A stretch of DNA of 64,000 nucleotides from Paenibacillus rhizophilus (GTDB lineage: Bacteria; Bacillota; Bacilli; Paenibacillales; Paenibacillaceae): positions 496,001-560,000 of the forward strand of contig NZ_RQPI01000001.1 in assembly GCF_003854965.1 (NCBI RefSeq), given 5' to 3'. Shown here in pieces: positions 1-9,351 of the stretch. The position numbers and the translations under genes are program-made. The notes beneath the pieces are model-generated. The model did not search any database, was not told the DNA's origin, and saw nothing but the letters and a program-made list of their open reading frames with translations. Every line of letters starts with the position of its first letter. Within the stretch, counting starts at the first letter, position 1.

Positions 1-66
1 GGCGAAGTGGTTATGGAAGCGGCCGAACTGGTTGAAGGACATCCGATTCACGTGCTGTCCCGCTAA
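1..66 (+). CDS. C-terminal end of an unidentified protein
   Basis: An open frame enters from the left edge and ends at a TAA at 64-66, giving 21 visible residues that finish with HPIHVLSR. Too little is present to recognise a family. A strong hairpin with a T tract follows at once, which supports this being the end of a real transcription unit separate from thyA. Confidence 0.6.
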   Translation, partial: GEVVMEAAELVEGHPIHVLSR

Positions 67-107
67 TCATACGAACAAGAAGCCTGCCGTGGCAGGCTGA
101 CAGAATA

Positions 108-141
108 GGGCGAAGACGCATTGGCGTTTTCGCCCTTTTTT
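108..141 (+). terminator. Rho-independent terminator after the first partial gene
   Basis: GGGCGAAgACGC pairs with GGCGTtTTCGCCC, followed by six T residues. A second GC-rich hairpin (AGCCTGCC with GGCAGGCT, 81-98) lies just upstream. Together they should end transcription from the left-edge gene. Confidence 0.8.
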
Positions 142-172
142 CAAAACATTTTCAAAACATTTTCAAAACATA
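140..172. repeat. Three tandem 11-bp repeats
   Basis: Three consecutive copies of TTCAAAACATT (the last ends in A) follow the terminator T tract. They lie in the thyA upstream region, and no function can be assigned. Confidence 0.7.
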
Positions 173-303
173 ACAAAGTATAAGCTCCGCGCTTATCCTT
201 GGCCTTATATTAAACATATCCTTTTCTATAGTTTGGCATGTTACATAGCGACGTTAGTCATGGTAAACTTAGAAGAGAATATAAGTGGAGGAGCGTTGAA
301 AGC

Positions 304-1098
304 TTGCAAAAATATTTAGATCTTCTGCAAGATGTATTGGATCATGGAACCCGCAAGAGCGACCGTACGGGAACGGGGACAATATCCGTATTCGGCCGCC
401 AGCTGCGTTTTGATCTGTCGGAAGGATTCCCGCTGATGACGACCAAGCGGATTCATCTGAAATCGGTGGTACACGAGCTGCTCTGGTTTCTGAAAGGTGA
501 GACGAACATCGCTTATCTGAAAGAAAACGGAGTCACAATATGGGACGAATGGGCGGACGAGAACGGCGAATTGGGACCGGTATACGGTTCGCAGTGGCGA
601 GCGTGGGAAAGCGCGGACGGACGCCATATCGATCAGATCTCGAATGTCATCGAGTCGATCAAGAAGAACCCGGACTCCCGCAGACATATCGTAAGCGCCT
701 GGAATGTGGGCGAGATCGATCAAATGAAGCTGCCCCCTTGCCATTTCGTCTTTCAGTTCTATGTAGCGGACGGCAAGCTGTCCTGCATGCTGACGATGCG
801 GTCAGTGGATACATTTCTGGGGCTGCCGTTCAATATTGCAAGCTACGCCCTGCTGACGCATATGGTTGCTCAGCAGACGGGGCTTGCGCCGGGAGATTTT
901 ATTTGGTCCGGCGGGGATGTGCATATTTATACAAATCATCTGGAGCAGGTTGCGACGCAGCTTTCCAGGGAGCCCTACGAGCTTCCAAAGCTTGTCATCC
1001 GCCGAAAACCGGACAGTATATTCGACTACACTTACGAGGATTTTGAGTTTGAAGGTTACCGCTATCATCCGGGAATCAAAGCGCCTGTCGCCGTGTAG
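304..1098 (+). CDS. thyA: Thymidylate synthase ThyA
   Basis: Converts dUMP to dTMP using methylene-tetrahydrofolate, releasing dihydrofolate. The frame is open from an ATG at 238, but I chose TTG 304. A GGAGGAG lies about 10 bases upstream (287-293), and the resulting 264 residues equal the usual family length starting at the conserved QKYLDLL. Family motifs are clear: DRTGTGT near the N-terminus, [24 protein letters not shown], the [11 protein letters not shown] phosphate-binding segment, the nucleophile Cys in PPCH (about residue 146), [14 protein letters not shown], and the C-terminal PGIKAPVAV. folA follows 52 bases downstream; DHFR recycles the dihydrofolate made here, so the two form a logical operon. 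Confidence 0.97.
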   Translation: MQKYLDLLQDVLDHGTRKSDRTGTGTISVFGRQLRFDLSEGFPLMTTKRIHLKSVVHELLWFLKGETNIAYLKENGVTIWDEWADENGELGPVYGSQWRAWESADGRHIDQISNVIESIKKNPDSRRHIVSAWNVGEIDQMKLPPCHFVFQFYVADGKLSCMLTMRSVDTFLGLPFNIASYALLTHMVAQQTGLAPGDFIWSGGDVHIYTNHLEQVATQLSREPYELPKLVIRRKPDSIFDYTYEDFEFEGYRYHPGIKAPVAV

Positions 1099-1150
1099 GA
1101 GACATCCCGCGATAGGGGTTATCAATGCCGGAAGGAGGAAAGACATAGCG

Positions 1151-1648
1151 ATGAGTATAAGCTTAATTTGGGCTATGGGCGCAAAGGGAGTCATCGGCAA
1201 GGACGGCGGCATGCCCTGGCGGCTGCCCCGGGATTTCGCATTCTTCAAGTCGCAGACGATGGGCAAGACGATGCTGATGGGGCGCAAAACCTGGGATTCC
1301 TTGGGAGGCAGGGCGCTTCCCGGAAGAAAGAGCGTGATCCTGACCCGGGACGAAAGCGTCGCTCCCGAAGGAGCGGAAACCGTCCACAGTCTGGAGGAGG
1401 CGCTTGAGCTTGGCCGAGGCCAGGACGAGCTGATGGTGATCGGCGGAGCGGAAGTCTACCGGATGACGCTTCCCTATGCGGACAAGCTGATCGTTACCCG
1501 AATCGATGAGTCCTTTGACGGCGATACATTTTTTCCTGAAACGGACTGGAGCAAGTGGGAAGAGGTTTCAAGCACGCAGGGAATCCGCGATGAGAAGAAT
1601 CCGTATGATTACCGGTTTGTCGTATACGAACGTACGGATAAAGTGTAA
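1151..1648 (+). CDS. folA: Dihydrofolate reductase
   Basis: Reduces dihydrofolate to tetrahydrofolate with NADPH, in the cytoplasm. The start ATG 1151 follows GGAAGGAGGAAAG (1130-1142) and gives 165 residues, the normal size for chromosomal DHFR. Visible motifs are AMGAKGVIGKDGGMPWRLPRD (the N-terminal substrate loop with Met20-type W and the acidic residue), GRKTWDSLG, LPGRKSVILTR, VIGGAEVYR, and DGDTFFPE. It lies directly behind thyA with no terminator between them, consistent with one thyA-folA transcript. An open frame extends upstream of the ATG through the end of thyA, but it is the wrong frame for thyA and not DHFR-like. Confidence 0.97.
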   Translation: MSISLIWAMGAKGVIGKDGGMPWRLPRDFAFFKSQTMGKTMLMGRKTWDSLGGRALPGRKSVILTRDESVAPEGAETVHSLEEALELGRGQDELMVIGGAEVYRMTLPYADKLIVTRIDESFDGDTFFPETDWSKWEEVSSTQGIRDEKNPYDYRFVVYERTDKV

Positions 1649-1762
1649 TCCCTAAACTCTTCGACCGGAAGCCTGTCGTCCCAACTATCTGACATAACAT
1701 GTGAAAAAAGTACAAACAATCAGCAAATTAGTCCATTAACGTGCAAAAGTTAGGAATGCTAA

Positions 1763-1768
1763 TATAAT
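1763..1768 (+). promoter_or_regulatory. Possible -10 box upstream of gltD
   Basis: A TATAAT lies 134 bases before the gltD start in an otherwise non-coding stretch. No good -35 sits at the right distance (CGTGCA at 740-745 in the 1.7-kb numbering is poor), so this is tentative. Between it and gltD, AAGAGC and GCTCTT (about 1803-1833) bracket the palindrome ACTGCGCAGT, a possible leader hairpin. Confidence 0.35.
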
Positions 1769-1901
1769 AAAAATTAGATACGTTAGGGCGACACATCATG
1801 TACAAGAGCCTCACTGCGCAGTTTGCGCTCTTTTGAACTGCAGCACCAGGTTCCAATGTACTGAAATCAACATGAAGAGAACGGATGGGGGATACGAAGA
1901 T

Positions 1902-3389
1902 ATGTCTACACCTACTGGATTTATGGAATATAAAAGACAACTCCCGGGGGACCGCGATCCGCAGCAGCGGGTGAAGGACTGGGAGGAGTTCCACGAGCAT
2001 CTGTCCGAAGACGAGCTGAAGACTCAGGGGGCACGTTGTATGGACTGCGGAACGCCTTACTGCCATACCGGAATCGATATGGCCGGCGGCACTTCGGGCT
2101 GCCCGGTGCACAACCTCATTCCCGAGTGGAACAACCTTGTATACCGCGGACTGTGGAGGGAGGCGCTGGAGCGTCTGCACAAGACCAACAACTTCCCGGA
2201 GTTTACCGGCAGCATCTGTCCGGCTCCCTGCGAGGGTTCGTGTACGGTCGGTCTGATCGGACAACCGGTAACGATCAAGACGATCGAGCTGGCCATTATC
2301 GACAAAGGCTTCGAAGAGGGCTGGGTCGTTCCGGAGCCTCCGGAGAAACGCACGGGCAAAAAAGTCGCGGTTGTCGGCTCAGGACCTGCCGGACTCGCGG
2401 CGGCGGCGCAGCTTAACAAAGCGGGCCATACGGTTACCGTTTATGAGCGCAGCGACCGGGTCGGCGGACTGCTGACCTACGGCATTCCGACGATGAAGCT
2501 CGACAAGCGCGTCGTGCAGCGCCGGGTTGACCTGCTGGCGGCGGAAGGCGTGAACTTTGTCGTAAGCACGGAGATTGGCAAGGATATCCCGGCGCAGCAG
2601 CTGGTTGACGAATACGATGCCGTCGTTCTGTGCGGCGGTGCGACCAAAGCTCGCAAGTTCACCGCGGAAGGCAGTGATCTGAACGGCGTAATGTACGCTA
2701 TGGATTATTTGAACGGCACGATCAAGAGCTACCTGGCTTCGGGTCTTGAAGACGGAAATTTCGTATCTGCCGAAGGCAAGGACGTAATCGTGCTTGGCGG
2801 CGGCGATACCGGCTCCGACTGCGTAGCTACGGCGCTGCGTCATGGCTGCAATAGCATTACCCAGTTCGGTACGCATGAGCAGGCGCCGCTGGAGCGCGAT
2901 CCGATCGCGAATCCTTGGCCGCAGTTCCCGAATGTATACACGCTGGACTACGCCCAGCAGGAAGCGAAGGCCGTATTCGGCAGCGACCCGCGCGAGTTCT
3001 CCATCATGACGACGAAATTCGTCGGCGACGAGAACGGAAACCTCAAGGAGCTGCATACGGTCAACATTCGCCGGATGGTAGATGAGACAGGCCGTAAAAT
3101 TTACCAGCCGATTCCCGGCACCGAAGCGGTCTATCCGGCGCAGCTTGCGCTGATCGCCATTGGTTTCGACGGACCGGAGCAGGATCTGGTTCAGGAATTG
3201 AAGCTGGAGACCGACCGCCGCACGAACGTGAAGGCGCGGTACGGTAAGTTTAATACCAATGTTGAAAAAGTATTCGCCGCCGGTGACATGCGCCGCGGAC
3301 AAAGCTTGGTCGTATGGGCGATCAACGAAGGACGCGCGGCCGCCCGCGAGGTGGATAAATATTTGATGGGTTCGACGGTTCTGCCTTAA
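1902..3389 (+). CDS. gltD: Glutamate synthase (NADPH) small subunit
   Basis: Electron-input subunit of GOGAT: oxidises NADPH through FAD and iron-sulfur clusters and passes electrons to the large subunit, which makes glutamate from glutamine and 2-oxoglutarate. 495 residues from ATG 1902 ([11 protein letters not shown] is the usual N-terminus); an in-frame ATG at 1872 is an alternative. Cys clusters CMDCGTPYC and CPAPCEGSC in the first 110 residues fit the Fe-S domain. [12 protein letters not shown] is the FAD Rossmann motif, [10 protein letters not shown] the NADPH Rossmann motif, and [16 protein letters not shown] the C-terminal FAD motif. No gltA/gltB large-subunit gene is adjacent, so the subunit genes are split in this genome or the partner lies elsewhere. 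Confidence 0.95.
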   Translation: MSTPTGFMEYKRQLPGDRDPQQRVKDWEEFHEHLSEDELKTQGARCMDCGTPYCHTGIDMAGGTSGCPVHNLIPEWNNLVYRGLWREALERLHKTNNFPEFTGSICPAPCEGSCTVGLIGQPVTIKTIELAIIDKGFEEGWVVPEPPEKRTGKKVAVVGSGPAGLAAAAQLNKAGHTVTVYERSDRVGGLLTYGIPTMKLDKRVVQRRVDLLAAEGVNFVVSTEIGKDIPAQQLVDEYDAVVLCGGATKARKFTAEGSDLNGVMYAMDYLNGTIKSYLASGLEDGNFVSAEGKDVIVLGGGDTGSDCVATALRHGCNSITQFGTHEQAPLERDPIANPWPQFPNVYTLDYAQQEAKAVFGSDPREFSIMTTKFVGDENGNLKELHTVNIRRMVDETGRKIYQPIPGTEAVYPAQLALIAIGFDGPEQDLVQELKLETDRRTNVKARYGKFNTNVEKVFAAGDMRRGQSLVVWAINEGRAAAREVDKYLMGSTVLP

Positions 3390-3441
3390 GTTACGTAAGC
3401 AGGCGGAGACGCTGAAGCCGGTATATCCGAATTCCTCCCTC

Positions 3442-3470
3442 TTGACGAAACCGCCAAATTTATGTAAATT
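3442..3470 (+). promoter_or_regulatory. Probable sigma-A promoter of the proS T-box transcript
   Basis: TTGACG (3442-3447), a 17-base spacer, then TAAATT (3465-3470). It lies just upstream of the T-box leader, where a promoter is expected. The -10 matches only four of six consensus bases. Confidence 0.45.
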
Positions 3471-3499
3471 AATTGAAATTGTTCTGATATAACAACAGC

Positions 3500-3840
3500 A
3501 TTGACCGAGGAAAGCAGAGCGTACACGCGTTGGAACAGAAAGATAATCCACCGGCTGAGAGATTCTCCGAGACGCCAGCCTGCCCCCCGCCTTGGTAGCT
3601 GCAGCGAAGAAGCGCTTAGCCATATGGCTCCGTGTCCACAGGGTATGCGGCCATTGGCTGAAGAGTCCTCTGACGGATAAGCGGTAGTGCAGCCGCATCC
3701 TGATCGAGCGCTCCGGGCGTGAAACGCTGCCGGTTAACGGCCGTTATCCGTTTTAAGGACTGTTCTGTCTCTGAAGACAGAGAGTTGAATTAGGGTGGTA
3801 TCACGACACATTCGTCCCTGACGAATGTGTCTTTTATTTT
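3500..3840 (+). promoter_or_regulatory. T-box leader controlling proS
   Basis: The stretch between gltD and proS carries the hallmark T-box sequence AGGGTGGTATCACG (3792-3805) directly before an intrinsic terminator and the proS start. Upstream lie a GC-rich stem-I region (3510-3600) and CCGGTTAACGGCCGTTATCC (about 3731-3750), typical of the stem III / linker part of these leaders. T-box RNAs sense uncharged tRNA: pairing with the tRNA acceptor end favours the antiterminator and so expression of the synthetase. Proline specificity is inferred from the downstream gene. I could not place the specifier codon with certainty, although CCA and CCG occur in the stem-I region. Confidence 0.9.
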
Positions 3841-3841
3841 T
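3805..3841 (+). terminator. T-box regulated terminator
   Basis: A perfect 12-bp stem (GACACATTCGTC with GACGAATGTGTC, loop CCT) followed by TTTTATTTTT. Its 5' strand overlaps the T-box sequence, so antiterminator and terminator are mutually exclusive. Confidence 0.9.
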
Positions 3842-3858
3842 GTTAAGGGGGAATCGGG

Positions 3859-5632
3859 ATGCGACAAAGTAAGTTATTGCTGAACACTTTACGGGAGCGG
3901 CCTTCGGAGGCGGATACGGAAGGTCACGGACTGCTGCTTCGCGGCGGTTACATCCGGCAGCTTGCCGCCGGAATCTACAGCTATCTGCCTCTGGGCCGCC
4001 GCGTTCTGCGCAACATCGAGGAGATCGTCCGGGAAGAGATGGAACGAGCCGGCGTTCAGGAAGTGATGATGCCCTCGCTGCAGCCGGCGGAGCTGTGGAT
4101 GGAGTCGGGACGCTACGGAACGTATGGCAACAATTTGATGTCGTTAAACGACCGGCACGGCAGAGAATTTATACTGGGCCCAACCCACGAAGAGGCCGTC
4201 ACTTCGCTGATGAAGAACGAAGTGAATTCCTACCGGAAGCTGCCTGTGAAGGTCTTTCAGATCGGAACCAAATTCCGTGACGAGAAGAGGCCGCGCTTCG
4301 GGCTCCTCAGGGGGCGGGAATTCATTATGAAAGACGCCTATTCCTTCGATCTGTCCGAGGAGGGGCTGGATCAGTCTTACCGGACCATGTTCGAAGCGTA
4401 TAACCGAATCTTTGCCCGCTGCGGGCTTCGCTTCAAAGCCGTGGAGGCGGACGCGGGAACAATCGGCGGACAAGGCGGCAATCATGAGTTTATTGCGCTG
4501 TCCGCAATCGGCGAGGATACGGTCGCCCTCTGCGGACATTGCGGCTACTCGGCGAATCTGGAGCAGGCCGAGACGGCTGCCGGCAGCCGGGAGGATATTG
4601 GCGCAGAGATTGCGGAGGTCGGCTTGGAAACGCCGCCGGAGGATCGAGACCGGCCTACCGCCACGGAGACGCCACTGCTCGAAAAATTCCATACACCGGG
4701 CACAGGCACCATCGACCAGCTTATATCGGCGTACAGTCTAAAGCCGGAGCAAATCATCAAGACGCTGATTTACAGTGCGGGCGGAAAGCGTCGCGGTGCT
4801 TGTACGGGGAGATCATGAGGTCAATGAACTGAAGGTGGGCAAATATTTAGGAACTCCGGACATTGCGCTTGCGGATGGCGGCACGGTGGAGACGGCGTCG
4901 GGAGTTATCAGCGGTTACGTCGGGCCGGTTGGACTCAAAATTCCGCTGCTTGTCGATTACGCCGTCGCGGCCATGACGGACGGCATTGCAGGCGCCGGAG
5001 AACGGGACTTTCATTTCCGGGGCGTCCGGCCCGGACGCGATTTTCCGCTTACCCGTGTCGGTGATTTTCGCGCTGCCGCCGAGGGAGATCGCTGTCCGCG
5101 CTGCCGCGAAGGACGCCTGACGCTGCACCGGGGAATCGAAATCGGTCATGTATTCAAGCTTGGTACCCGGTACAGCAGCAAGCTCTCGGCAACCTATCTG
5201 GATTCTACCGGTAATGAACGGGAGATGATTATGGGCTGCTACGGCATCGGTGTTTCCCGGCTGCTGGCGGCGGTTGCCGAACAGAATGCCGGAGAAGGGG
5301 GAATTACCTGGCCCGAAGAACTGGCGCCTTTTGAGGTCCAACTGATTGCCGTCTCCATGAAGGACGAAGCACAAGCCGCGCTGGCGGAGAAGCTGTACGG
5401 CAAGCTGAAAGATTCCGGTCTTGAGGTGCTGCTCGATGACAGGGAGGAGCGTCCCGGGGTTAAATTTAAAGACTCCGGCCTGATCGGGGCGCCGCAGGTC
5501 GTTGTGATTGGCAGAGAAGCGGCGCTTGAGAGAGTGGAATACGAGGACCGGGTCAGCGGTGTTAAAGAGATGCTCGGGCTGGAGGAGACCTTCCGGCGCA
5601 TTAAGGAGCATGTTAAAAACAATCGGATCTGA
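3859..5632 (+). pseudogene. proS: Prolyl-tRNA synthetase, reading frame interrupted
   Basis: Charges tRNA-Pro with proline. The first frame (3859-4818) carries the class II core: GHGLLLRGGYIRQLAAGIYSY, GPTHEEAVTSL, FRDEKRPRFGLLRGREFIMKDAYSF, and the insertion (editing) domain. At about 4777-4795 the protein continues in the +1 frame as SVAVLVRGDHEVNELK and runs to 5632 with GCYGIGVSRLL (motif 3) and the anticodon-binding domain. A single inserted base, or a two-base loss within GGCGGAAAGCGTC, would explain it. Both halves are otherwise intact and highly conserved, and the T-box leader is complete. The gene should be essential unless a second ProRS exists, so a sequencing error or a very recent mutation is more likely than old decay. 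Confidence 0.9.
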
Positions 5633-5693
5633 TGTATAATAGACTACTGGACCTTTTTAACTACCGAGATTGATAGACAGGGAGCGATTGTTT

Positions 5694-8084
5694 TTGAAGA
5701 CACTGATCATTGCGGAAAAACCGGATATGGGACGGAATATCGCCGCCGCAATTGAGCCGAAAGCCAAAAATCACCGTTCCTACCTCGAAGGGGAGCAGTA
5801 TATTATTACATGGGCCATCGGGCATCTGATCGGATTGGCAGAGCCCGAGGCTTACGATCCGAAATATAAGAAATGGAATATTGGCGACCTGCCGATCATC
5901 CCCGAGCAATTCAAGCTCGTTCCGAACCGGAAGACCGTCGATCAGTTGAAAGTGATCGGAGAGCTCGCGAAGCGAAGCAATCTTCTGATCAATTCCTGCG
6001 ACGCCGGGCGGGAGGGACAGCATATTTTTTCGCTGATCCAGCGGCATTTAAGGCTGAAGCAGCCGGTGAAGCGGCTGTGGATATCCGATCTTACGCCCGA
6101 GACGATCCGCAAAGGCTTTCGGGAGCTGAAGGAAGGCTCGGAATACGACAATCTGACGAAAGCGGCCAAAGCCCGCAGCGAAGCCGACTGGCTGATCGGG
6201 ATGAATGGTTCGCGCGCCTTCACCACGAGACATAATGTACTTTTGTCGGTTGGCCGGGTGCAGACGCCTGTTCTTGCCCTGATTTATGAGCGGCAGAAGA
6301 TGATTGAGGCTTTTTCCTCGCTGAAATTTTTTCAGCTGGAGGGTCACTTTACGCAGGGAGATATATCTTATAAGGGCTTGTGGCAGGGCGACCGCCTGAC
6401 AGAGAGGGATAAAGCGGATGCGCTGGCCGCCAAGGTCAAAGGCAAACCGGGACGAATAGCCTCATACGAAGTTAAGGAAACGAAAGAATATCCGTACAGG
6501 CTGTACGATCTGACCCTGTTGCAGCGTGAAGCGAACGGCAAATTCGGTTTTTCGGCCAAAAAGACGCTTGACCTTGCCCAAGCGCTGTACGAGAAGCATA
6601 AGGTGATTTCGTACCCGCGAACAAATTCCAACTATGTGACCGAGCAGAATATTCCGGAGATGCACAAGACGCTGTCCTCCCTTACGGGAACGGCCTACGA
6701 TGACTGGGTGAAAGGCGCCAACCGAAATCTGGTTCACAAAGGTAACAAGTTTGTCTGCAACCCGGCGAAGGTTGAAGATCACCATGCCATCCTGCCGACA
6801 GGACGCAAAGCGGCGGGACTCGGTCCCGACGAGCAGAAGCTGTACGATCTCATTGTCCGCCGGTTCCTGTCGCAGTTCTATCCTGCGGCCGAATACAAGA
6901 TGCATGCCGTCATTACCGAAGTAGAGGAAGAAAAGTTCAAGACAACGGTCAAAGAGCTGCTGAGTCTCGGCTGGAAGGTCATTTACAGTGATCAGAAGAA
7001 GGATAAGCCGAGGGGCGGCAGGGCCAAGGGCAAGGAAGATGAAGAGGAAGAAGAGACCGAGGTCAGCGAGCCATTCTCCATTGTTTCCGGCGAAGGCGTG
7101 CATTGCGGCGACGCCGTAGTGAAAGAGAAGGAGACTCAGCCGCCGAAGGCTTTTACGGAAGGAACCCTGTTGAAGGCCATGGAAAGCGCAGGCAAGCAGA
7201 TCGAGGACGAGGAGCTGCGGGACGCGATGAAGGATTCGGGTCTGGGAACTCCGGCGACCAGAGCGGCAACGATCGAACGGCTGAAAAAGGTCGGCTACAT
7301 CGAGATGCAGGGTAAGAAGATTCTGATTACGCAAAAGGGACGGACCGCAATCGAGCTGATCCGGGGAGCCGGCGTCGAGCTGCTGACTTCTCCGGAAATG
7401 ACGGGCCAGTGGGAGCGCCGCCTGACTGAAATCTCGCGGGGAGTGGCGTCCGACCTGCAATTTATGGAGAATGTCAAGAAATTCGCGGCGATGATCGTCG
7501 ATAAGGTGCGCGCGCAGTCCCGAGCCGACAAAATGTCCTTTGAAAGCTCCGAACCGGCTTCCGGCACGAGAGGGAAAGGAAGGGGGGGCTCTCGGCGCAC
7601 AAGCGGCGGGAAGGACGGTTCTTCCGACGGCAAGGGCCGGAGCGGCGTTTCCGGAATGGATGGCAGCGGAGTGTCCGGCCGAGTTGACAAGGGCGCGTCC
7701 GCAGGCGGGAACGCAGCAGCGGCGGCCGAACCGGGCGGCGCCGCTGCTCCAGGGCAGCGTAGCGTGAAGTCCGGCGGCGATGCCCCGGCAGCTGCCGCTT
7801 CCCGGCCTGCCGCGCCCAAGTTCATCGGGGCGTGTCCGCGGCCCGGCTGCGGCGGCCAAATCTTTATGGGCCGCAAGGGGTACGGATGCTCCCATTACAA
7901 GGAGGGCTGCGGATTCGTGATCTGGAAGGAGAGCTATGGCAGACAGCTTACCGACACCCAGATCAGGGCGCTTATCGAAAAAGGGCGCACGGCCAAGCTG
8001 AAGCTGGTGCTGCCGGACGGTTCGGCCGCGGAAGGCAAGCTGACTCTCAGAAGCCCGGAAACGGGCGAATTGGCGGTGGAGTAG
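5694..8084 (+). CDS. topB: DNA topoisomerase III
   Basis: Type IA topoisomerase that relaxes and decatenates DNA by single-strand cleavage. TTG 5694 is preferred (AGGGA about 10 bases upstream; the protein then starts KTLIIAEKP, the Toprim opening); in-frame TTG codons at 5670 and 5688 are alternatives. About 796 residues. Toprim acidic motif DAGREGQ near residue 105; DWLIGMNGSRAFT; and the catalytic Tyr in ISYPRTNSNYVT at roughly residue 310. An acidic run (GKEDEEEEETEV) sits in the middle. After the core comes a Gly/Ser/Ala-rich, low-complexity linker of about 75 residues, then one zinc-ribbon-like module (CPRPGCGGQ ... CSHYKEGC). The linker is unusually GC-rich and probably length-variable among strains. 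Confidence 0.93.
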   Translation: MKTLIIAEKPDMGRNIAAAIEPKAKNHRSYLEGEQYIITWAIGHLIGLAEPEAYDPKYKKWNIGDLPIIPEQFKLVPNRKTVDQLKVIGELAKRSNLLINSCDAGREGQHIFSLIQRHLRLKQPVKRLWISDLTPETIRKGFRELKEGSEYDNLTKAAKARSEADWLIGMNGSRAFTTRHNVLLSVGRVQTPVLALIYERQKMIEAFSSLKFFQLEGHFTQGDISYKGLWQGDRLTERDKADALAAKVKGKPGRIASYEVKETKEYPYRLYDLTLLQREANGKFGFSAKKTLDLAQALYEKHKVISYPRTNSNYVTEQNIPEMHKTLSSLTGTAYDDWVKGANRNLVHKGNKFVCNPAKVEDHHAILPTGRKAAGLGPDEQKLYDLIVRRFLSQFYPAAEYKMHAVITEVEEEKFKTTVKELLSLGWKVIYSDQKKDKPRGGRAKGKEDEEEEETEVSEPFSIVSGEGVHCGDAVVKEKETQPPKAFTEGTLLKAMESAGKQIEDEELRDAMKDSGLGTPATRAATIERLKKVGYIEMQGKKILITQKGRTAIELIRGAGVELLTSPEMTGQWERRLTEISRGVASDLQFMENVKKFAAMIVDKVRAQSRADKMSFESSEPASGTRGKGRGGSRRTSGGKDGSSDGKGRSGVSGMDGSGVSGRVDKGASAGGNAAAAAEPGGAAAPGQRSVKSGGDAPAAAASRPAAPKFIGACPRPGCGGQIFMGRKGYGCSHYKEGCGFVIWKESYGRQLTDTQIRALIEKGRTAKLKLVLPDGSAAEGKLTLRSPETGELAVE

Positions 8085-8449
8085 GCGGACAAAGCGATTC
8101 CCGCGAAAGCTGTTCAAAGCAATCAGGATAAGGGATACCGGATTTACCTTACCACTTTTAAAAGGCGCTTTATACTCTATTGGATCTATAACAGTGGCAT
8201 ATCTGAACGGGAAAAAGTCCCTTTTATTTTCAAAAAAGGGCGGTTACCCATCCCTAAACGGGAAAAGCTCCGGCTTATTGGCCACGTTTACTTATTATTT
8301 CGCAAAAACGCTTGATTAAGCAGGAGGATTTCCCTCCCGGGCTTGGCTTGAAGCCATCATTGCCTAAATAAGCGGGAGAAATTCCCTTTCAGCCATGCTG
8401 TAATGCTCAGGGTATTGTCTATAATGCAATCCGCTGAAAAACGCCAAAC
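8085..8449. other. Non-coding stretch with four degenerate GGGA/TCCC hairpin repeats
   Basis: No convincing gene. Four related units recur about every 50-60 bases: AACGGGAAAAAGTCCCTTT (about 8206-8224), AAACGGGAAAAGCTCC (8256-8271), TAAGCAGGAGGATTTCCCTCC (8317-8337), and TAAGCGGGAGAAATTCCCTTT (8369-8389). Each can fold as a short GGGA...TCCC hairpin. The first, followed by TTTTATTTT, may end topB transcription. The others have no known role that I can name. Confidence 0.55.
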
Positions 8450-8490
8450 AAAAACCAGCCAGTCTCCGGGTAACGGAGACTGGCTGATTT
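8450..8490 (-). terminator. Terminator of the bdbD-like gene
   Basis: A 12-bp perfect stem (AGCCAGTCTCCG with CGGAGACTGGCT, 5-base loop). Read on the minus strand it is followed by GGTTTTTGTTT, as expected for the end of the minus-strand gene starting at 9252. Confidence 0.85.
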
Positions 8491-8517
8491 AATGAGATAG
8501 CCGCTTATGGGCCGCGG

Positions 8518-9252
8518 TCAGTTGCCGCCCGCCAGCTGTTTGTCGATGGCGGCCGTTAAAGTGTCGTACGAGGAGCCTTTCAGCAGTACGCCGTTCACCA
8601 TGAACTGGGGCGTGCCGTTAACGCCGTAGGAGCCGGCGGTTTTGAAATCCTCTTTTACATCCAGCATATAGGTCTGGTTCTTGAGATCTTGCTCAAACTG
8701 ATCGTAATCGATGCCGTCGATGTTGTCTTTGACGAACTTCAGGATGAACTTCTCGGTTGCCCAAATCTTGCTCTCGTCCCCCTGATTGTCGTACAGCTTC
8801 GTTGCATATTCCCAGAACTTCTCATTGCTCTGATGATAGATTGCTTCGCCCGCGCTGGCGGCCAGGTAGGAGTCCCGGTCGATAAAGGCAAAATTCATGA
8901 AATAGTATTCAACCTTGCCGGTATCCACATAATTTCTGATAAACCGCTGCATGTTGGTTTGTGTCCATTTTTTGCAGGCGGGACATTTAAAATCGGCGAA
9001 TTCCATGACCTTGATCTTGGCATCCGGACTCCCGAGTCGGGGCTGCTTCCCGTAATTGAGACCGTCAACCACGATTTTCCCTTTTACCTCGGTATAGTTG
9101 GGCAGATTGTTCAGCTCTGCTTCTTGTCCGCTTTCTCCCCTGGTCAAAGTGTATCCGAGCGCGACCGCAAGGATAACGACCAATCCGGCCAGCACCATAG
9201 GCAGCGCGTAATGGTTTCTTGGGCGTCTCTTCTTGTCTTGGCTGTTCTTCAT
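8518..9252 (-). CDS. Membrane-anchored DsbA-like thiol-disulfide oxidoreductase (BdbD type)
   Basis: 244 residues. A short basic N-terminus and one hydrophobic segment (about residues 17-37) anchor it, with the catalytic domain outside the membrane. The thioredoxin-fold DsbA domain has the redox motif CPAC at residues 90-93 (in EFADFKCPACKKW) and the cis-proline segment GTPQFMVNG near the C-terminus. Family knowledge: such proteins introduce disulfides into exported proteins, usually re-oxidised by a BdbC/DsbB partner, which is not in this window. The HAD gene lies about 100 bases upstream on the same strand. A DsbA/Com1-like role other than BdbD cannot be excluded. Confidence 0.88.
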   Translation of the reverse strand: MKNSQDKKRRPRNHYALPMVLAGLVVILAVALGYTLTRGESGQEAELNNLPNYTEVKGKIVVDGLNYGKQPRLGSPDAKIKVMEFADFKCPACKKWTQTNMQRFIRNYVDTGKVEYYFMNFAFIDRDSYLAASAGEAIYHQSNEKFWEYATKLYDNQGDESKIWATEKFILKFVKDNIDGIDYDQFEQDLKNQTYMLDVKEDFKTAGSYGVNGTPQFMVNGVLLKGSSYDTLTAAIDKQLAGGN

Positions 9253-9351
9253 ACCTATCCCCCTGCCGAAATCTCAAATACACTAAAACAGTATAATCGT
9301 CTCGGTGGCGGATTTTATATGCTATTTGTAACAGCCTGTCCGGGTCCGTGC

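Noticed and set aside
2379-3698. 439-codon minus-strand frame running into the T-box
   Set aside because: Shadow of gltD plus leader RNA; no family features.
6462-8117. 551-codon open frame on the minus strand
   Set aside because: It lies entirely opposite topB; the topB frame carries Toprim and catalytic Tyr motifs, and the reverse frame has no recognisable domain or start signal.
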